This document shows positions 19,066 to 28,057 of a stretch of DNA of 58,727 nucleotides, piece after piece (within the stretch, counting starts at the first letter, position 1; each line of letters begins with the position of its first letter). The translations under genes and the position numbers were made by a program. Under the pieces are notes generated by a model, which was not told the DNA's origin, ran no database searches, and saw only the letters and a program-made list of their open reading frames with translations. Origin of the DNA: Nocardia abscessus NBRC 100374 (GTDB lineage: Bacteria; Actinomycetota; Actinomycetes; Mycobacteriales; Mycobacteriaceae); NCBI RefSeq assembly GCF_000308455.1, contig NZ_BAFP01000034.1, forward strand, positions 1 through 58,727, written 5' to 3'.

Positions 19066-20112
19066 CTATCCGAAGCGTCCCGGCGTGGGCGCGACGATCT
19101 CCGCGGACGTGGGCGCCCGGTCTCCTTCCGGCTGGGTCGCGTCGTTGTCGGTGGCGAGCAGTCCGGCGATGGTGGCGCCCAGGGCAACGGTGACCGCGGC
19201 CGCCGCGATGAGCTTGCGCCGGTCGACGGTGACGGGGACCAGCGTGGCTCCGGCGCGCAACCGGGCCATCCGGACCACGCCGCCGCGTCGTTCGGCGGCC
19301 AGCAGCACGGCGCCGCGCGCGGAGACGAATTCGGGCTCCGGGTCGTAGATGATCGGCAGGTCGATCAGTTCGGCCAGTTCGGCGCGAATGCTGGGGCTGC
19401 GGGTGCAGCCGCCGAGCAGCACCATCGCCTCCGGCCGCACGCCGGTCTCATCGATGATCTGGCGCACGAACGACGCGGAGTGGTGAATGCCCGCGGCGCA
19501 CAGTTCGGCCAGGTCGCTGCGGGTGACCACGGCCCGGTCGCCGGTGTCGTCGTCGATCGCGGTGACCACCCGTGCGTCGCTCAGTTCTTCGCGGTGACGC
19601 CGGATGGTCGTCGTGTCGGTGAACACGCCGTCGCGGGCCAGCCGCCAGCGCAACAGCGCGTCGTAGCCGTCACCGCCGATCACCGTGCTGCGTTTGCCGG
19701 ACAGGATCGTGTCGGTGCGGCAGTCCGCGTGGGTGATGGTCAGCCCGGAGCTGCCGAGGTCGTAGAGGATCACCGAACCGCTGTCCGGAAGTTGTCCGGT
19801 GAAGCGCAGATAGCGCAGCTGGGCGAGCGGTTCGTCGACGATGGTCACGCCGCGGTCGGCCACTCCGGCGCGGATGGCGTCGGCGTGCAGCGGACAGCGG
19901 CACGTCACCGCCGTTCCCGAGATCAGTTCGTCTCGCCGGTCGGCGGCGCCGTTCATCTGGCGGATCGCCTCGAAGACCGGTTCCTCGACGCCACCGCCCG
20001 CGCGTCGCGGCACTTCGCAGCGATCGATCGGGGGTAGGTGCGGCTGATCGGAGTGTGTCAGCATCGCGTGGGCGCCGCCAGCGCCCGCCGATACACCCAA
20101 GACCAGCACCAT
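19066..20112 (-). CDS. Hsp70-like (actin-fold ATPase) protein with C-terminal membrane segment
   Basis: Protein of 348 residues related to the Hsp70/actin ATPase fold. MVLVLGVSAGAGGA is a degenerate phosphate-1 loop, VILYDLGSSGLTITHAD is the phosphate-2 region, and MVLLGGCTRSPSIRAEL is the adenosine-binding motif. It lacks the Hsp70 substrate-binding domain. Instead one membrane segment (LIAAAAVTVALGATIAGLLA, about residues 302-321) is followed by a short tail outside. Such proteins are common in Nocardia and Mycobacterium and are of unknown role. The frame is open to an ATG at 20184, but ATG 20112 matches the fold's first strand and is preferred. No clear ribosome site was seen. Confidence 0.7.
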   Translation of the reverse strand: MVLVLGVSAGAGGAHAMLTHSDQPHLPPIDRCEVPRRAGGGVEEPVFEAIRQMNGAADRRDELISGTAVTCRCPLHADAIRAGVADRGVTIVDEPLAQLRYLRFTGQLPDSGSVILYDLGSSGLTITHADCRTDTILSGKRSTVIGGDGYDALLRWRLARDGVFTDTTTIRRHREELSDARVVTAIDDDTGDRAVVTRSDLAELCAAGIHHSASFVRQIIDETGVRPEAMVLLGGCTRSPSIRAELAELIDLPIIYDPEPEFVSARGAVLLAAERRGGVVRMARLRAGATLVPVTVDRRKLIAAAAVTVALGATIAGLLATDNDATQPEGDRAPTSAEIVAPTPGRFG

Positions 20113-20236
20113 GAGTCCATGGTGGACCTTTTCGCTTCCGCTGCCAAGACGGCATGCCCGGCAATTCGCCGGTTGGATGCCCATATGTCACTCGACGGTC
20201 GGCCCGATGAGGTACTCGACCGACCGGTACGTTGAA

Positions 20237-20788
20237 TTAGTCTGTGGCCGTGCCCGACCAGCGCGCCGTTCCCTCGGCGGTGTCGAAGTCGCCCGCGGCG
20301 TGTCGGAATTCGGCGAGCAGTTGCAGGAGGGTGTGCAGCCGCTCGGGCGGGAGCCCGGGAAGCGCGAAGACCTTGGCGTTGAGCTCCTCGGTCGCCTTCG
20401 CCACCAATTCGCGTCCGGCGTCGGTGATTTCGATCAAGGTAGCGCGCCGGTCGCTGGGATGCGGTACGCGCTCGACCAGCTGCGCCGCCTCCAGCCGGTC
20501 CACGGTGTTGGTCACGCTGGTGGGGTGCACCTGCAAGCGCGCGCTGGCTTTCGCCATCGGCAAGGCCCCGGTTTTGCTGAAGTTGAGCAGCATGAGCAGC
20601 TCGTAGCGGGAGAAGGTCAACCCGGTGGGTTTCAGCGCCTCGTCCACCCGCGCCATCACGATTTGCTGAGCCCGTACCAGAGATGTCACCGCTGCCATGC
20701 CGTCGGCGACATCGCCCCAGCCGTGGCCGACCCACTGACGGTGGGCCTCCTCGATCGGGTCGTTCGGAAGCGGGCGTGGCCGAGACAT
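20237..20788 (-). CDS. MarR family transcriptional regulator
   Basis: DNA-binding protein of 183 residues with the winged helix of the MarR family. The core is LTFSRYELLMLLNFSKTGALPMAKASARLQVHPTSVTNTVDRLEAAQLVERVPHPSDRRATLIEITDAG shortened here to its landmarks: recognition helix HPTSVTNTVDRLE and wing HPSDRRATLIEIT. MarR proteins usually repress a neighbouring gene and release DNA on binding a small phenolic or acyl ligand. No obvious partner lies adjacent. ATG 20788 is chosen because AATGAT lies 6 bases ahead, which suggests a leaderless start; an ATG at 20809 is in frame. A 17-base perfect palindrome 73-89 bases upstream of the start could be its own operator. Confidence 0.87.
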   Translation of the reverse strand: MSRPRPLPNDPIEEAHRQWVGHGWGDVADGMAAVTSLVRAQQIVMARVDEALKPTGLTFSRYELLMLLNFSKTGALPMAKASARLQVHPTSVTNTVDRLEAAQLVERVPHPSDRRATLIEITDAGRELVAKATEELNAKVFALPGLPPERLHTLLQLLAEFRHAAGDFDTAEGTARWSGTATD

Positions 20789-20860
20789 GTTCCGATCATT
20801 CCATGCCACCGCACGGGGACGGGGACATCCGACCAGCCTTCGAATCAGCGTGAGCGCAAT

Positions 20861-20877
20861 GGTAGGCCGGGCCTACC
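20861..20877. promoter_or_regulatory. Palindrome between the marR-type gene and tRNA-Cys
   Basis: GGTAGGCCGGGCCTACC is a perfect 8+1+8 palindrome. It lies upstream of the MarR gene (minus strand) and 26 bases before tRNA-Cys. It could be the MarR operator; no T-run follows, so it is less likely a terminator. Confidence 0.35.
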
Positions 20878-20902
20878 CGTCACGGGCACTATCTAGGGCG
20901 AG

Positions 20903-20977
20903 GCGGGCGTGGCTGAGTGGTTTAGGCAACGGTCTGCAAAGCCGTTTACGCGGGTTCAATTCCCGCCGCTCGCTCCA
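20903..20977 (+). tRNA. tRNA-Cys (GCA)
   Basis: The cloverleaf can be drawn by hand. The acceptor is GCGGGCG/CGCTCGC with one G-U pair, the D-arm AGTGGTTTAGGCA, the anticodon loop CTGCAAA (anticodon GCA at 20936-20938), and the T-arm GCGGG-TTCAATT-CCCGC. The discriminator is T (20974), the Cys identity base, and CCA is encoded at 20975-20977. A TATCTA box lies at about 20890-20895. Confidence 0.95.
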
Positions 20978-20982
20978 CATGT

Positions 20983-21034
20983 CCTCGGTGCTCGGCTCTC
21001 GGTGCACGTCACCGCTGAGCCGAGCACATCGAGG
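20983..21034. terminator. Bidirectional hairpin between tRNA-Cys and fbpC
   Basis: GTGCTCGGCTC (20988-20998) pairs perfectly with GAGCCGAGCAC (21017-21027). The stem is extended outward by CCTCG/CGAGG (20983-20987 with 21030-21034) across a 2-base bulge. It lies between convergent transcripts. Confidence 0.65.
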
Positions 21035-21084
21035 CGTATCGGGGTGGTCCATGAGCGCGGCAGCCCGCTGTGCCGGATGTGGCT

Positions 21085-22131
21085 TCAGGTGGTATTCGGC
21101 TCGGCGTACGCCACCGCCGAGCCGAGCACTTCCAGACGCACCCGCCGGCCGGTGGCCGGAGCGTCGACGCTGGCCCGGCGTACCCGCACCGGGGTGGTGG
21201 CGCCGTCGAGGCCGATCGTCAGGACGACGTCGGCGCCGCGGAATTCGACCGCGCTGACCTGCCCGCTGTCCGGCTCGCCCGCCGAAACGGCGCGAGCCAC
21301 AAGCTGTTCCGGCCGCAGCATGACGGTCACGGACCCGGCCGGGGCATTGCGCTGCACCGGGATCCGCCCGAGCGCGCACTTGGCCACGTCGGCTTCCACC
21401 ACGGCCTCCAGCAGCACGCAGTCGCCGAGGAAGCGGGCGGTGAACAGGTCCTTCGGCGTGGCGTAGACCTCCTGCGGCGCGCCGACCTGGGTGAAGCGCC
21501 CGTCCCGCATCACCGCCACCTGCTCGGCGAAACTCAGCGCCTCCTCCTGGTCGTGGGTCACCAGAATGCTGGTCATACCCGCCGCACGCAGCGTGTCGGC
21601 CACGGCCTGCCTGGTCGTCGCGCGCAGCCCCGCGTCGAGCGCGCTGAACGGCTCGTCCAGCAGCATCACCGACGGCTTGCGGGCCAGCGCGCGGGCCAGC
21701 GCGACGCGTTGCTGCTGGCCGCCGGAGAGTTGATGCGGCCGCCGATCGGCATAGGACGCGTCCAGGGAGACCATCTCCAGCAACTCGTCCACCCTCTGCC
21801 GGTTGCGGCGGCGCAGGCCGAGTCCGTAGGCGATGTTCTGCCCGACGGTCAGATGCGGGAACAGCGCCCCGTCCTGCGCGACATAGCCGATGTTGCGCCG
21901 CTGCGGCGGCACCGTGCCCCGCTCGCCCACAACGGTTTGCGCGCCGATCGACACCGAACCCGTATCCGGCGACTCGAATCCGGCGATGACCCGCAGCAGT
22001 GTGGTCTTGCCGCAACCGGACGAGCCGACGACGGCGGTCGCGGTGCGGTCCGGCACGTCGAGACTGATCTCCCTCAGCACGCGGGTGTGACCGAAGGTCT
22101 TCGACACATCGGCGACGACGACGCGACTCAT
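21085..22131 (-). CDS. fbpC: Iron(III) ABC transporter ATP-binding protein
   Basis: ATPase subunit of 348 residues. It has Walker A GSSGCGKT (36-43), Q-loop [13 protein letters not shown], signature [15 protein letters not shown], Walker [13 protein letters not shown] and switch His in THDQEEAL. The C-terminal third (from about 240) is the TOBE-like regulatory domain found in Fe3+, sulfate and spermidine importers. The gene overlaps the permease stop by 4 bases and is the last gene of a binding protein-permease-ATPase operon behind an iron box. Assignment to ferric iron rests on the binding-protein type and the IdeR site. Confidence 0.9.
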   Translation of the reverse strand: MSRVVVADVSKTFGHTRVLREISLDVPDRTATAVVGSSGCGKTTLLRVIAGFESPDTGSVSIGAQTVVGERGTVPPQRRNIGYVAQDGALFPHLTVGQNIAYGLGLRRRNRQRVDELLEMVSLDASYADRRPHQLSGGQQQRVALARALARKPSVMLLDEPFSALDAGLRATTRQAVADTLRAAGMTSILVTHDQEEALSFAEQVAVMRDGRFTQVGAPQEVYATPKDLFTARFLGDCVLLEAVVEADVAKCALGRIPVQRNAPAGSVTVMLRPEQLVARAVSAGEPDSGQVSAVEFRGADVVLTIGLDGATTPVRVRRASVDAPATGRRVRLEVLGSAVAYAEPNTT

Positions 22132-23681
22132 ATCCCGGCCGCCTTCCGCGAGTTGGTGAACAGCAGATACGTCACCGGCACCGCGGTGACGATCATGATC
22201 AGGGCGTACGGTGCCGCGGCGGCGTAGTCCAATTCGCCCGACAGGCCCCAGAACCGCATCGCCAGCGTGCGAGTTCCGTTGGGCGCCAGCAGAAGTGTCG
22301 CGGTCAATTCGGTCGCCACGGCGACGAACACCAGCGCGGCGGCGGCAGCCGCGGCCGGCGCCGCGAGACGCAGCGTGACGAGAAAGAACGTCGCGGGCCC
22401 CGACTTGCCCAGCGAGCGGGACGCCTCCTCCAGGCCGACCGGCACCTGGGCGAGCCCGGCCCGCACGCTGACCAGGGCCCGGGGCAGGAACAACAGGAGG
22501 TAGGCGGCGATCACCATGCTCGCCGTCTGATAGAGCGCGGGCGCCCACCGAATGGTCACGGTCACCATGGCCAGCGCGATCACGATGCCGGGCAGCGAGC
22601 TGGTGATGTAGTTGGCGCCCTCGACCAGCCGGGCGAACGCCGAGGTGGAACGTACCGCGATCCACGCCACCGGGAACGCGCACAGCGTGGTGAGCAGCGC
22701 GGCGACGGCCGCCAGCGCCACCGTCTGCCCGAGCGCGTTGCCGATGTCGGTGAGGTCCCATACCGCCGTTCCGCCGATGCGCAACCAGCGCACGATGGTC
22801 CACAGCGGCACGCCGAGCGCGCCCGCCGTTACCGCGGCGAGCACGGCCAGGACCGGTAACGTGCCGACGCCCAACCGGACCCGGGTCGCGGCGCGCGGCG
22901 CCCCGCTGCCGATTCGCGCGTAGCGCGCCCGGCCGCGCAGCCCGGCCTCCGCCCCGAGCAGCGCCAGGCAGCACAGCACGAGCACACCGGCGAGCATGCT
23001 GCCCGCCGGACCGGCGAAGCTGGATTGGTACTGCTCGAAGATGGCCGTGGTGAACGTGTCGAACCGGACCATCACGAAGGCGCCGTACTCGGCGAGCAGA
23101 TGCAGTGCGATGAGCAGCCCGCCGCCGAGGACGGCCAAGCGCAACTGCGGCAGCACGATTCGCGCGAACACCGCGACCGGCCCGGAGCCCAGCGCCCGCG
23201 CCGACTCCTCCACCGCGGGGTCGAGTCGGCGCAGCGTCGCCGCCGCGGGCAGGTAGACCAGCGGGAAGTAGGACATCGCCGAGATCACCACACCCGCCCA
23301 CAGCCCGTGCGCGGTCGGGAAGACGCTGACCCAGGCATAGCTGTTGACGAACGCGGGCACCGCCAGCGGAGCCGCGAAAACCGGCCCCCACCAAGACTTG
23401 CCCGGAACGTCGGTGCGTTCGACCACCCAGGCCAGCCCGACGCCGAGCGCCACGCAGATCGGCACGGTGCACACCACCAGAGCGGCCGTATTGCCGAGCA
23501 GCTCACCGACTCTGGGCCGGAACACCAGCTCGGCCGCCTGGTCGAGGCCGGTGGCGAAGACCGTCGAAACGATGTATCCGAGCGGTACGAACGTCGCCGC
23601 CACCAGCAGCAGCGCGACGATCGTGACGACCGGCCCCGGCCTGCCGACCCTGGGTGCCGTCACAACGGTCCGCAGCGCCAC
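22128..23681 (-). CDS. fbpB: Iron(III) ABC transporter permease (fused double permease)
   Basis: Membrane protein of 517 residues with two homologous halves of about six helices each, the layout of FbpB/AfuB permeases in which one chain forms the whole channel. Each half carries an EAA-type loop for contact with the ATPase ([21 protein letters not shown] and [21 protein letters not shown]). GTG 23681 begins 2 bases after the binding-protein stop, and the 3' end overlaps fbpC by 4 bases, so the three genes are translated together. Confidence 0.9.
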   Translation of the reverse strand: MALRTVVTAPRVGRPGPVVTIVALLLVAATFVPLGYIVSTVFATGLDQAAELVFRPRVGELLGNTAALVVCTVPICVALGVGLAWVVERTDVPGKSWWGPVFAAPLAVPAFVNSYAWVSVFPTAHGLWAGVVISAMSYFPLVYLPAAATLRRLDPAVEESARALGSGPVAVFARIVLPQLRLAVLGGGLLIALHLLAEYGAFVMVRFDTFTTAIFEQYQSSFAGPAGSMLAGVLVLCCLALLGAEAGLRGRARYARIGSGAPRAATRVRLGVGTLPVLAVLAAVTAGALGVPLWTIVRWLRIGGTAVWDLTDIGNALGQTVALAAVAALLTTLCAFPVAWIAVRSTSAFARLVEGANYITSSLPGIVIALAMVTVTIRWAPALYQTASMVIAAYLLLFLPRALVSVRAGLAQVPVGLEEASRSLGKSGPATFFLVTLRLAAPAAAAAAALVFVAVATELTATLLLAPNGTRTLAMRFWGLSGELDYAAAAPYALIMIVTAVPVTYLLFTNSRKAAGI

Positions 23682-23683
23682 GA

Positions 23684-24706
23684 CTACAGCAGACCCGCTT
23701 CGGTCATCAGCTGGGTGACCTTCTTCGAATCCAGCTTCGACGGGTCGACGGCCGGGGCCTGCAGGTCGGCCAGCGGCGGCAGCGCCCGATTCGCGGCCAC
23801 GCCACTGGCGACCGGGTACTCCAGCGACGTGCCGTCGCGCAGCACCTCTTGGCCGGCCTTGCCGACGATGAAGGCCAGGAACTTCTGCGCCGCCTCCTGC
23901 TTCTTGCTCGCCTTCAGCACGCCGCCGCCGGAGACGCTGACGAATGCGCCGGGGTCTTGGTTCTTGAAGTAGTGCAGGGCGGTGTCGGCGCTGCTCTCCT
24001 TCGTCTTCGCCTGGTCGCGGTACCAGTAGTAGTGGTAGATGACGCCGCCGTCCGGGCTGCCGGAGTTGACCGCCTTCATGGTCGCGACGTTGTTCGGGAA
24101 CGGTGTCGCGTTCTCCTTCATGCCTTTCAGCCAGGCGCGGGTGACGTCCTCGCCCTTCAGCGCGAGCAGGGCCGCCACGATGGCCTGGAAGTCGGCGCCG
24201 GACACGCCCGCGCCCCAGCGGCCTTTCCACTGCGGCTGCGCCAGATCGAGCAGCGAGGCGGGCAGCTGCCCCGGCTGGACCTTGTTCTTGTTGTAGACGA
24301 AAACCGTTGAGCGTGCGGCGACGCCGGTCCACTTGCCGGTGGACGGCCGGAACTGCGCGGGCACCTGCTCCAGGGTCGCGGCGTCCACGTCGGCGAACAG
24401 GCCCGCGTTCTCCACCAGCGCCATGGCGGGCGAATTCTCGGTGAGGAACACGTCGGCGGGCGAGGCCGCGCCCTCGGCGACCAGCTGGTTGCCCAGCGCC
24501 GTGTCACCGCCCTGGCGCAACGTCACCTTGATGCCGGTTTCCTTGGTGAACGCGTCGGCCCACTCCTTGGTGAGCGATTCGTGCTGCGCGTTGTAGACGG
24601 TGATCTCGTTCGCGTCGTCGGAGGAATCGGAGCAAGCCGTGATGCCGAGCGTCGTCACCGCGACGGCCAATCCAGCGGCAATCGACTTCCATCTGACCGG
24701 CTTCAT
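23684..24706 (-). CDS. fbpA: Iron(III) ABC transporter substrate-binding lipoprotein
   Basis: Extracytoplasmic binding protein of 340 residues anchored as a lipoprotein: the signal peptide ends in the lipobox ITAC with Cys25. [19 protein letters not shown] is the usual opening of FbpA-type ferric-binding proteins, and the tyrosine cluster YHYYWYRD (224-231) corresponds to the iron-coordinating tyrosines of the family. The ATG at 24706 has AGGACGAGG directly upstream; a longer open frame upstream is not used. It is the first gene of the fbpABC operon, with an IdeR/DtxR-like box 20-38 bases ahead of the start, so expression should rise when iron is scarce. Confidence 0.92.
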   Translation of the reverse strand: MKPVRWKSIAAGLAVAVTTLGITACSDSSDDANEITVYNAQHESLTKEWADAFTKETGIKVTLRQGGDTALGNQLVAEGAASPADVFLTENSPAMALVENAGLFADVDAATLEQVPAQFRPSTGKWTGVAARSTVFVYNKNKVQPGQLPASLLDLAQPQWKGRWGAGVSGADFQAIVAALLALKGEDVTRAWLKGMKENATPFPNNVATMKAVNSGSPDGGVIYHYYWYRDQAKTKESSADTALHYFKNQDPGAFVSVSGGGVLKASKKQEAAQKFLAFIVGKAGQEVLRDGTSLEYPVASGVAANRALPPLADLQAPAVDPSKLDSKKVTQLMTEAGLL

Positions 24707-24725
24707 CCTCGTCCTTCCGACCGCG

Positions 24726-24744
24726 TATGTTGAGGCTAGCCTAA
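24726..24744 (-). promoter_or_regulatory. IdeR/DtxR iron box upstream of fbpA
   Basis: On the fbp strand the site reads TTAGGCTAGCCTCAACATA. It matches the 19-bp consensus TWAGGTTAGSCTAACCTWA in its left half and centre and at about 15 positions overall, counting the S and W positions. The right arm is degenerate. A metal-loaded IdeR would cover the promoter. Confidence 0.7.
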
Positions 24745-24803
24745 GGAAGATACCGCGTTCGACGTGCGCAAACGTTCCCGGATGTGGCGAATCCCCGCGC
24801 CCG

Positions 24804-26222
24804 TTACCGCAGCCCCGAGAAGTCGCGCAGCACAACGTGATTGCGGTCGGCGCAGGTGCCGAGCGTGTAGTCCGGGAGCAGCCCGAAATACTCGCCGCGG
24901 GTGAGCGCGCTCCAGCGCCGCGCTTGCTCGGTGCGGGTCTTGTAGAAATTGACCATGTAGCCGCCTTCGTAGAGACGCAGCAGGCTGTAGCCGCCCGGAT
25001 ACTCCTTGACCGAGGCGACCTCCAGGAACTCCACCGCGCACGACGCGTCCGGTCTGGTGCGGCGGTTGCGGTGGGTATGGCCGCTGTGATGCAGGAAGAC
25101 GCCGGGCGACCGGGTGTAGAGCGTCTGCAGCTCGGCGCTGTCGCGTCCGTCGAGGACGAATCCCGGCCCGGCGAGGTTGGTCAGCCCGGACTCGGTGGTG
25201 ACGGGGTGGTGGCCGAACAGCAGCGTCGGCCGGTCCGGATCGGCGCGCAGGCGTTCGGCGAGGTGATCGAACTGGGGCCGTTCGATGGACCCGCCCGCGC
25301 CGTCGAGCCGGCTGGTGTCCACGCCCAGTAGCCGCAGGCCGCCGATCTCGTGTTCGACCAGTTGCTGGCGCGCGGAGAAGACGTCGGCCCAGCAGTCCCG
25401 GTGGTCGGCGGGAGCGGCCGCGCAACCGGCGTATTCGGCGCCTATGTGCGGCCGGTCGTGGTTGCCGCGCACCGCTAGGTAGTCCCGGCCCAGCGCCCCC
25501 CACGCGTCGAGGCGGGCCCGCACCGTGCGGGTGTCGTTTTCGGAGGCTTCGGCGGTGAGGTCGCCCGCGAGCAGCAGGCGTTCGGCCCCGCGGTCGGGGC
25601 GGCGCAAGTCGTCCAGGACGGCGGCCAGCATCACCTCGGGATAGGGCGCGAGGTCAGGGGCCTGCCGGAAGCCGGGCGGCAGGTCGCCGACGATCAAGCC
25701 GCTGATCTGCTCGCCGTAGTGCACGTCGTTGGCCAGCGCCAGCGTGCGCAGCCTGCGGCCGGGCGGCGGGACCAAAGTGGTGAACTCGCCGCGGGCTTCC
25801 GGTGCGGCGGGGTCGGAGGTGGTGAGCGACAGCGCCGGCGTGGCGCGCAGGCCCGCCGACCAAGCCTCGAAACGGTAGGCGCGGCCCGGTTCGAGCCCCT
25901 CGATCTCGGCGTAGTGGAATGGGGTGGGGCGGTCGTCGGCGAAGACCGGCACCGGTTCGCGCGCGGAGTCGGCGGGGCCGATCCGCACCCGGGTGTCGGC
26001 GTCGACGGGGATCAGCCGACCGGCCGGGTCGGGCGCGAGCGTGGTCCAGGTGAGGATCACCGAGGTGTCGGTGATCGTCACCACTTCGAGATCGGTGGCG
26101 ACGGCGGAATTCGGCTGTGCCCGAGCTTTCGTTCGTCCGGCGAGGGGAAGCAGTGCGGCGAGGCCGAGTGCCCCGAGAACGGTTCTGCGGTTCGGCCCGC
26201 AGCAACTCATGGGTGCGTGCAT
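24804..26222 (-). CDS. Secreted metallophosphoesterase (Tat-type signal)
   Basis: Exported calcineurin-like phosphoesterase of 472 residues. The N-terminus has a twin-arginine-like signal (NRRTVLGALGLAALLPLAG), followed by a fibronectin III-like domain (about 40-150). The catalytic domain shows all the metal-binding blocks: NDVHYG, AGDL, RGNHD, FGHHPV and SGHTHRNRR. The substrate is unknown; related proteins are purple acid phosphatase-like. It follows the Pro-rich membrane protein gene by 4 bases and is probably cotranscribed with it. An in-frame ATG at 26210 is an alternative start. Confidence 0.85.
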   Translation of the reverse strand: MHAPMSCCGPNRRTVLGALGLAALLPLAGRTKARAQPNSAVATDLEVVTITDTSVILTWTTLAPDPAGRLIPVDADTRVRIGPADSAREPVPVFADDRPTPFHYAEIEGLEPGRAYRFEAWSAGLRATPALSLTTSDPAAPEARGEFTTLVPPPGRRLRTLALANDVHYGEQISGLIVGDLPPGFRQAPDLAPYPEVMLAAVLDDLRRPDRGAERLLLAGDLTAEASENDTRTVRARLDAWGALGRDYLAVRGNHDRPHIGAEYAGCAAAPADHRDCWADVFSARQQLVEHEIGGLRLLGVDTSRLDGAGGSIERPQFDHLAERLRADPDRPTLLFGHHPVTTESGLTNLAGPGFVLDGRDSAELQTLYTRSPGVFLHHSGHTHRNRRTRPDASCAVEFLEVASVKEYPGGYSLLRLYEGGYMVNFYKTRTEQARRWSALTRGEYFGLLPDYTLGTCADRNHVVLRDFSGLR

Positions 26223-26226
26223 TCGA

Positions 26227-26823
26227 TCAGCGCGTGCCCTCCGCGGAGCAGACCTTCCACTTCCCGTCTTCCTTCTTCAGGTGCTCGGTCGTGCTGGTTT
26301 CGGTATCGGGCTGTTCGCCGGGCACCGCCACGGTGAGCTTGCCGGTGACCTTCGCGGTCGCGGTGTCCCCGGTGACGGCGATGTCCTCGATCCTATCGAT
26401 GGTGACCGATACGGAGGTGCTGTCGAATTCGTTCTTCTCGCGCTCGGTCATCGCCTCGAACGCGGCGCGCTCGCGCGCGCACGCCTGCTCGGCCGCCGCG
26501 CTGAAACCGCGGGTGTCGAGGGTCTCGTAGAAGTCGCGAATCGACAACTCGATCCGCTTCTCATCCGAGGCGAGCGGACCTCGGCCCTGCGAGGTCAAGA
26601 ACACGCCCGTGATCACCGCCCCCGCGATCACCAGCGCGACTATCACCACCAGGCCGACGATCAAGCCGGTGTGGCTCTGCTTCGGTGGTTGCGGCGGGTA
26701 TCCGGCCGGCGGATAACCGGGTGGCGGATAACCCGGGCCCGGCGGCGGGCCCTGTCCAGGAGACGGCTGTTGCGGGTACTGCGGTTGCTCATCCGGCGGT
26801 TGCCCGCCCGGCGGGTAAGCCAT
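26227..26823 (-). CDS. Proline-rich single-pass membrane protein (DUF4878-like)
   Basis: Protein of 198 residues. Residues 1-55 are a Pro/Gly/Tyr/Gln-rich cytoplasmic tail with PPGYPP-type repeats. One membrane helix follows (GLIVGLVVIVALVIAGAVITGVFL), and then an exported domain of about 115 residues resembling the NTF2-like fold of DUF4878 (KRIELSIRDFYETLDTRGF at its start and EDGKWKVC at its end). This is a common mycolata envelope protein type of unknown role. It is upstream of the secreted phosphoesterase on the same strand. Confidence 0.78.
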   Translation of the reverse strand: MAYPPGGQPPDEQPQYPQQPSPGQGPPPGPGYPPPGYPPAGYPPQPPKQSHTGLIVGLVVIVALVIAGAVITGVFLTSQGRGPLASDEKRIELSIRDFYETLDTRGFSAAAEQACARERAAFEAMTEREKNEFDSTSVSVTIDRIEDIAVTGDTATAKVTGKLTVAVPGEQPDTETSTTEHLKKEDGKWKVCSAEGTR

Positions 26824-26955
26824 GTCGTCCTCCGGTGTCTACCCCCGGTGCCTGGATCGCTACGGCAACGGCGTGCCCGGGCCACCGGAAACCAAACCGG
26901 ACGGGACCGTTCGCGAGGTTGCCGTGACCCACGGCGAACGGTCTCCCCGGCCTGG

Positions 26956-27357
26956 TCAGGCGGTCAGCGCGGCGTGCCAGCGTGCGGTGTCGGTGTACTG
27001 GTGCAGCCGCGTGATGCGTCCTTCGTCGTCCACCTGCCACAGGTGCACGAATTCGGCCTCGTATTCGCGGCCGGTGCCGCGCGCCGCGCCGCGATAGTGG
27101 CCCGTCACCACGACGGTGCCGTCCGTGGTCTCCTGCCAGGTTTCGTCGTACGGGGCGGTTTCGAAATCCCGAGCTACCGCGCCCCAGATGCGCGTCATCG
27201 CCGCGAGCGGGCCGTGGAAGGCGCCACCGGCCCCGCACGGCATCCCCGGTGCGGTCCGGGCTTCGAAGTCCGGATGCAGCAGCGCCAGGATCGCCGGTCC
27301 GTCACCCGTCTGCGTCGCCCGGTAGAAACCCTTGACGACCTCGAACTTCGCGGACAT
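26956..27357 (-). CDS. SnoaL/NTF2-like protein
   Basis: Small alpha+beta-barrel protein of 133 residues of the SnoaL-like family, with VVKGFYRATQTGDGPAILALLHPDFEARTA as helix-helix-strand opening and FVHLWQVDDEGRITRLHQYTDTA at the end. Family members are isomerases, cyclases or ligand-binding proteins, and the catalytic role cannot be told here. GAAGGAG lies 6 bases ahead of the ATG, and a 34-bp near-perfect palindrome begins 11 bases upstream, so the gene is almost certainly under a dedicated repressor that is not encoded next to it. Confidence 0.82.
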   Translation of the reverse strand: MSAKFEVVKGFYRATQTGDGPAILALLHPDFEARTAPGMPCGAGGAFHGPLAAMTRIWGAVARDFETAPYDETWQETTDGTVVVTGHYRGAARGTGREYEAEFVHLWQVDDEGRITRLHQYTDTARWHAALTA

Positions 27358-27368
27358 GTCGCACTCCT

Positions 27369-27402
27369 TCTAATATGATCGTTCTAGAACAATCATATTA
27401 GA
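27369..27402. promoter_or_regulatory. 34-bp palindromic operator
   Basis: Inverted repeat with 16 of 17 pairs matching, centred between 27385 and 27386. The left arm begins TCTAATATGAT and the core is GTTCTAGAAC. The only mismatch is at 27380/27391. AT-rich in a GC-rich genome, it sits directly upstream of the SnoaL-like gene and within 104 bases of the divergent gene at 27506. It looks like a TetR- or MarR-type operator. Confidence 0.7.
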
Positions 27403-27505
27403 TCGATTGCCTCAGTTGGAGCCGGAGATGTGGTCGTCGTCATGTCGCCCGATTCCCGGTCGGTTTGCCTGGTGCTTGCCGCATATGTCCGGCTAACATT
27501 CGAAC

Positions 27506-27871
27506 ATGGGTTCGACAAGCGATGAAACGCCGCGAACCGAGGGCACGGAACCGGAGCTGGTCTACCCGAGCCGGACCGGCCACTACTACCGGACGCTGAC
27601 CTACCCGCCGCGGCCGGTCTGGGTGCGGCTGGACGCGATCCTGGTCCGCGACCCGGGGCTTCCGCGGCATGTGAACGGCGCCGGCGTCATCATGCGCGGC
27701 GAGCGCCCCGGCACCCTGACGCACTGGTTGCCCACCGTCGACGGTGACTGGATGGGCCGGGTGACCTACAGCATCCAGTTCGCCGACGGCCGCCCGGACC
27801 TGCACGTGCGCGACCAGTTGGTCCCCGCCTATGCCCTGCGTCCGCGGAAGTCCGCCGCTCCGGGACTTTAG
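27506..27871 (+). CDS. Hypothetical protein, 121 aa
   Basis: I do not recognise this family. The protein is soluble with a polar N-terminal 18 residues, then a strand-rich body (HYYRTLTYPPRPVWVRLDAIL, GVIMRGERPGTLTHWLP, GRVTYSIQFADGRPDLHVRD). No signal peptide or metal motif is present. TAACAT lies 6 bases before the ATG (27494-27499), so the mRNA is probably leaderless. It diverges from the SnoaL-like gene and could share its operator region. Confidence 0.65.
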   Translation: MGSTSDETPRTEGTEPELVYPSRTGHYYRTLTYPPRPVWVRLDAILVRDPGLPRHVNGAGVIMRGERPGTLTHWLPTVDGDWMGRVTYSIQFADGRPDLHVRDQLVPAYALRPRKSAAPGL

Positions 27872-28057
27872 GCCGTATCAGTCGGGTGGTGATCGAGCAC
27901 GTAGCCTCGAGTTTGCCTATCTGGTCAGAACTTCGGAGTTCCCTGTGAGCGCCCATAGCGAGCCGATTTGCCGCAGTGTGCGGCGCCGGCCGAGCGGGTG
28001 GTCCGGCCGATTGTTGCCCGGTTGTCGCCGTAGGGGGCCGGTGATACGTTGCCCGGC

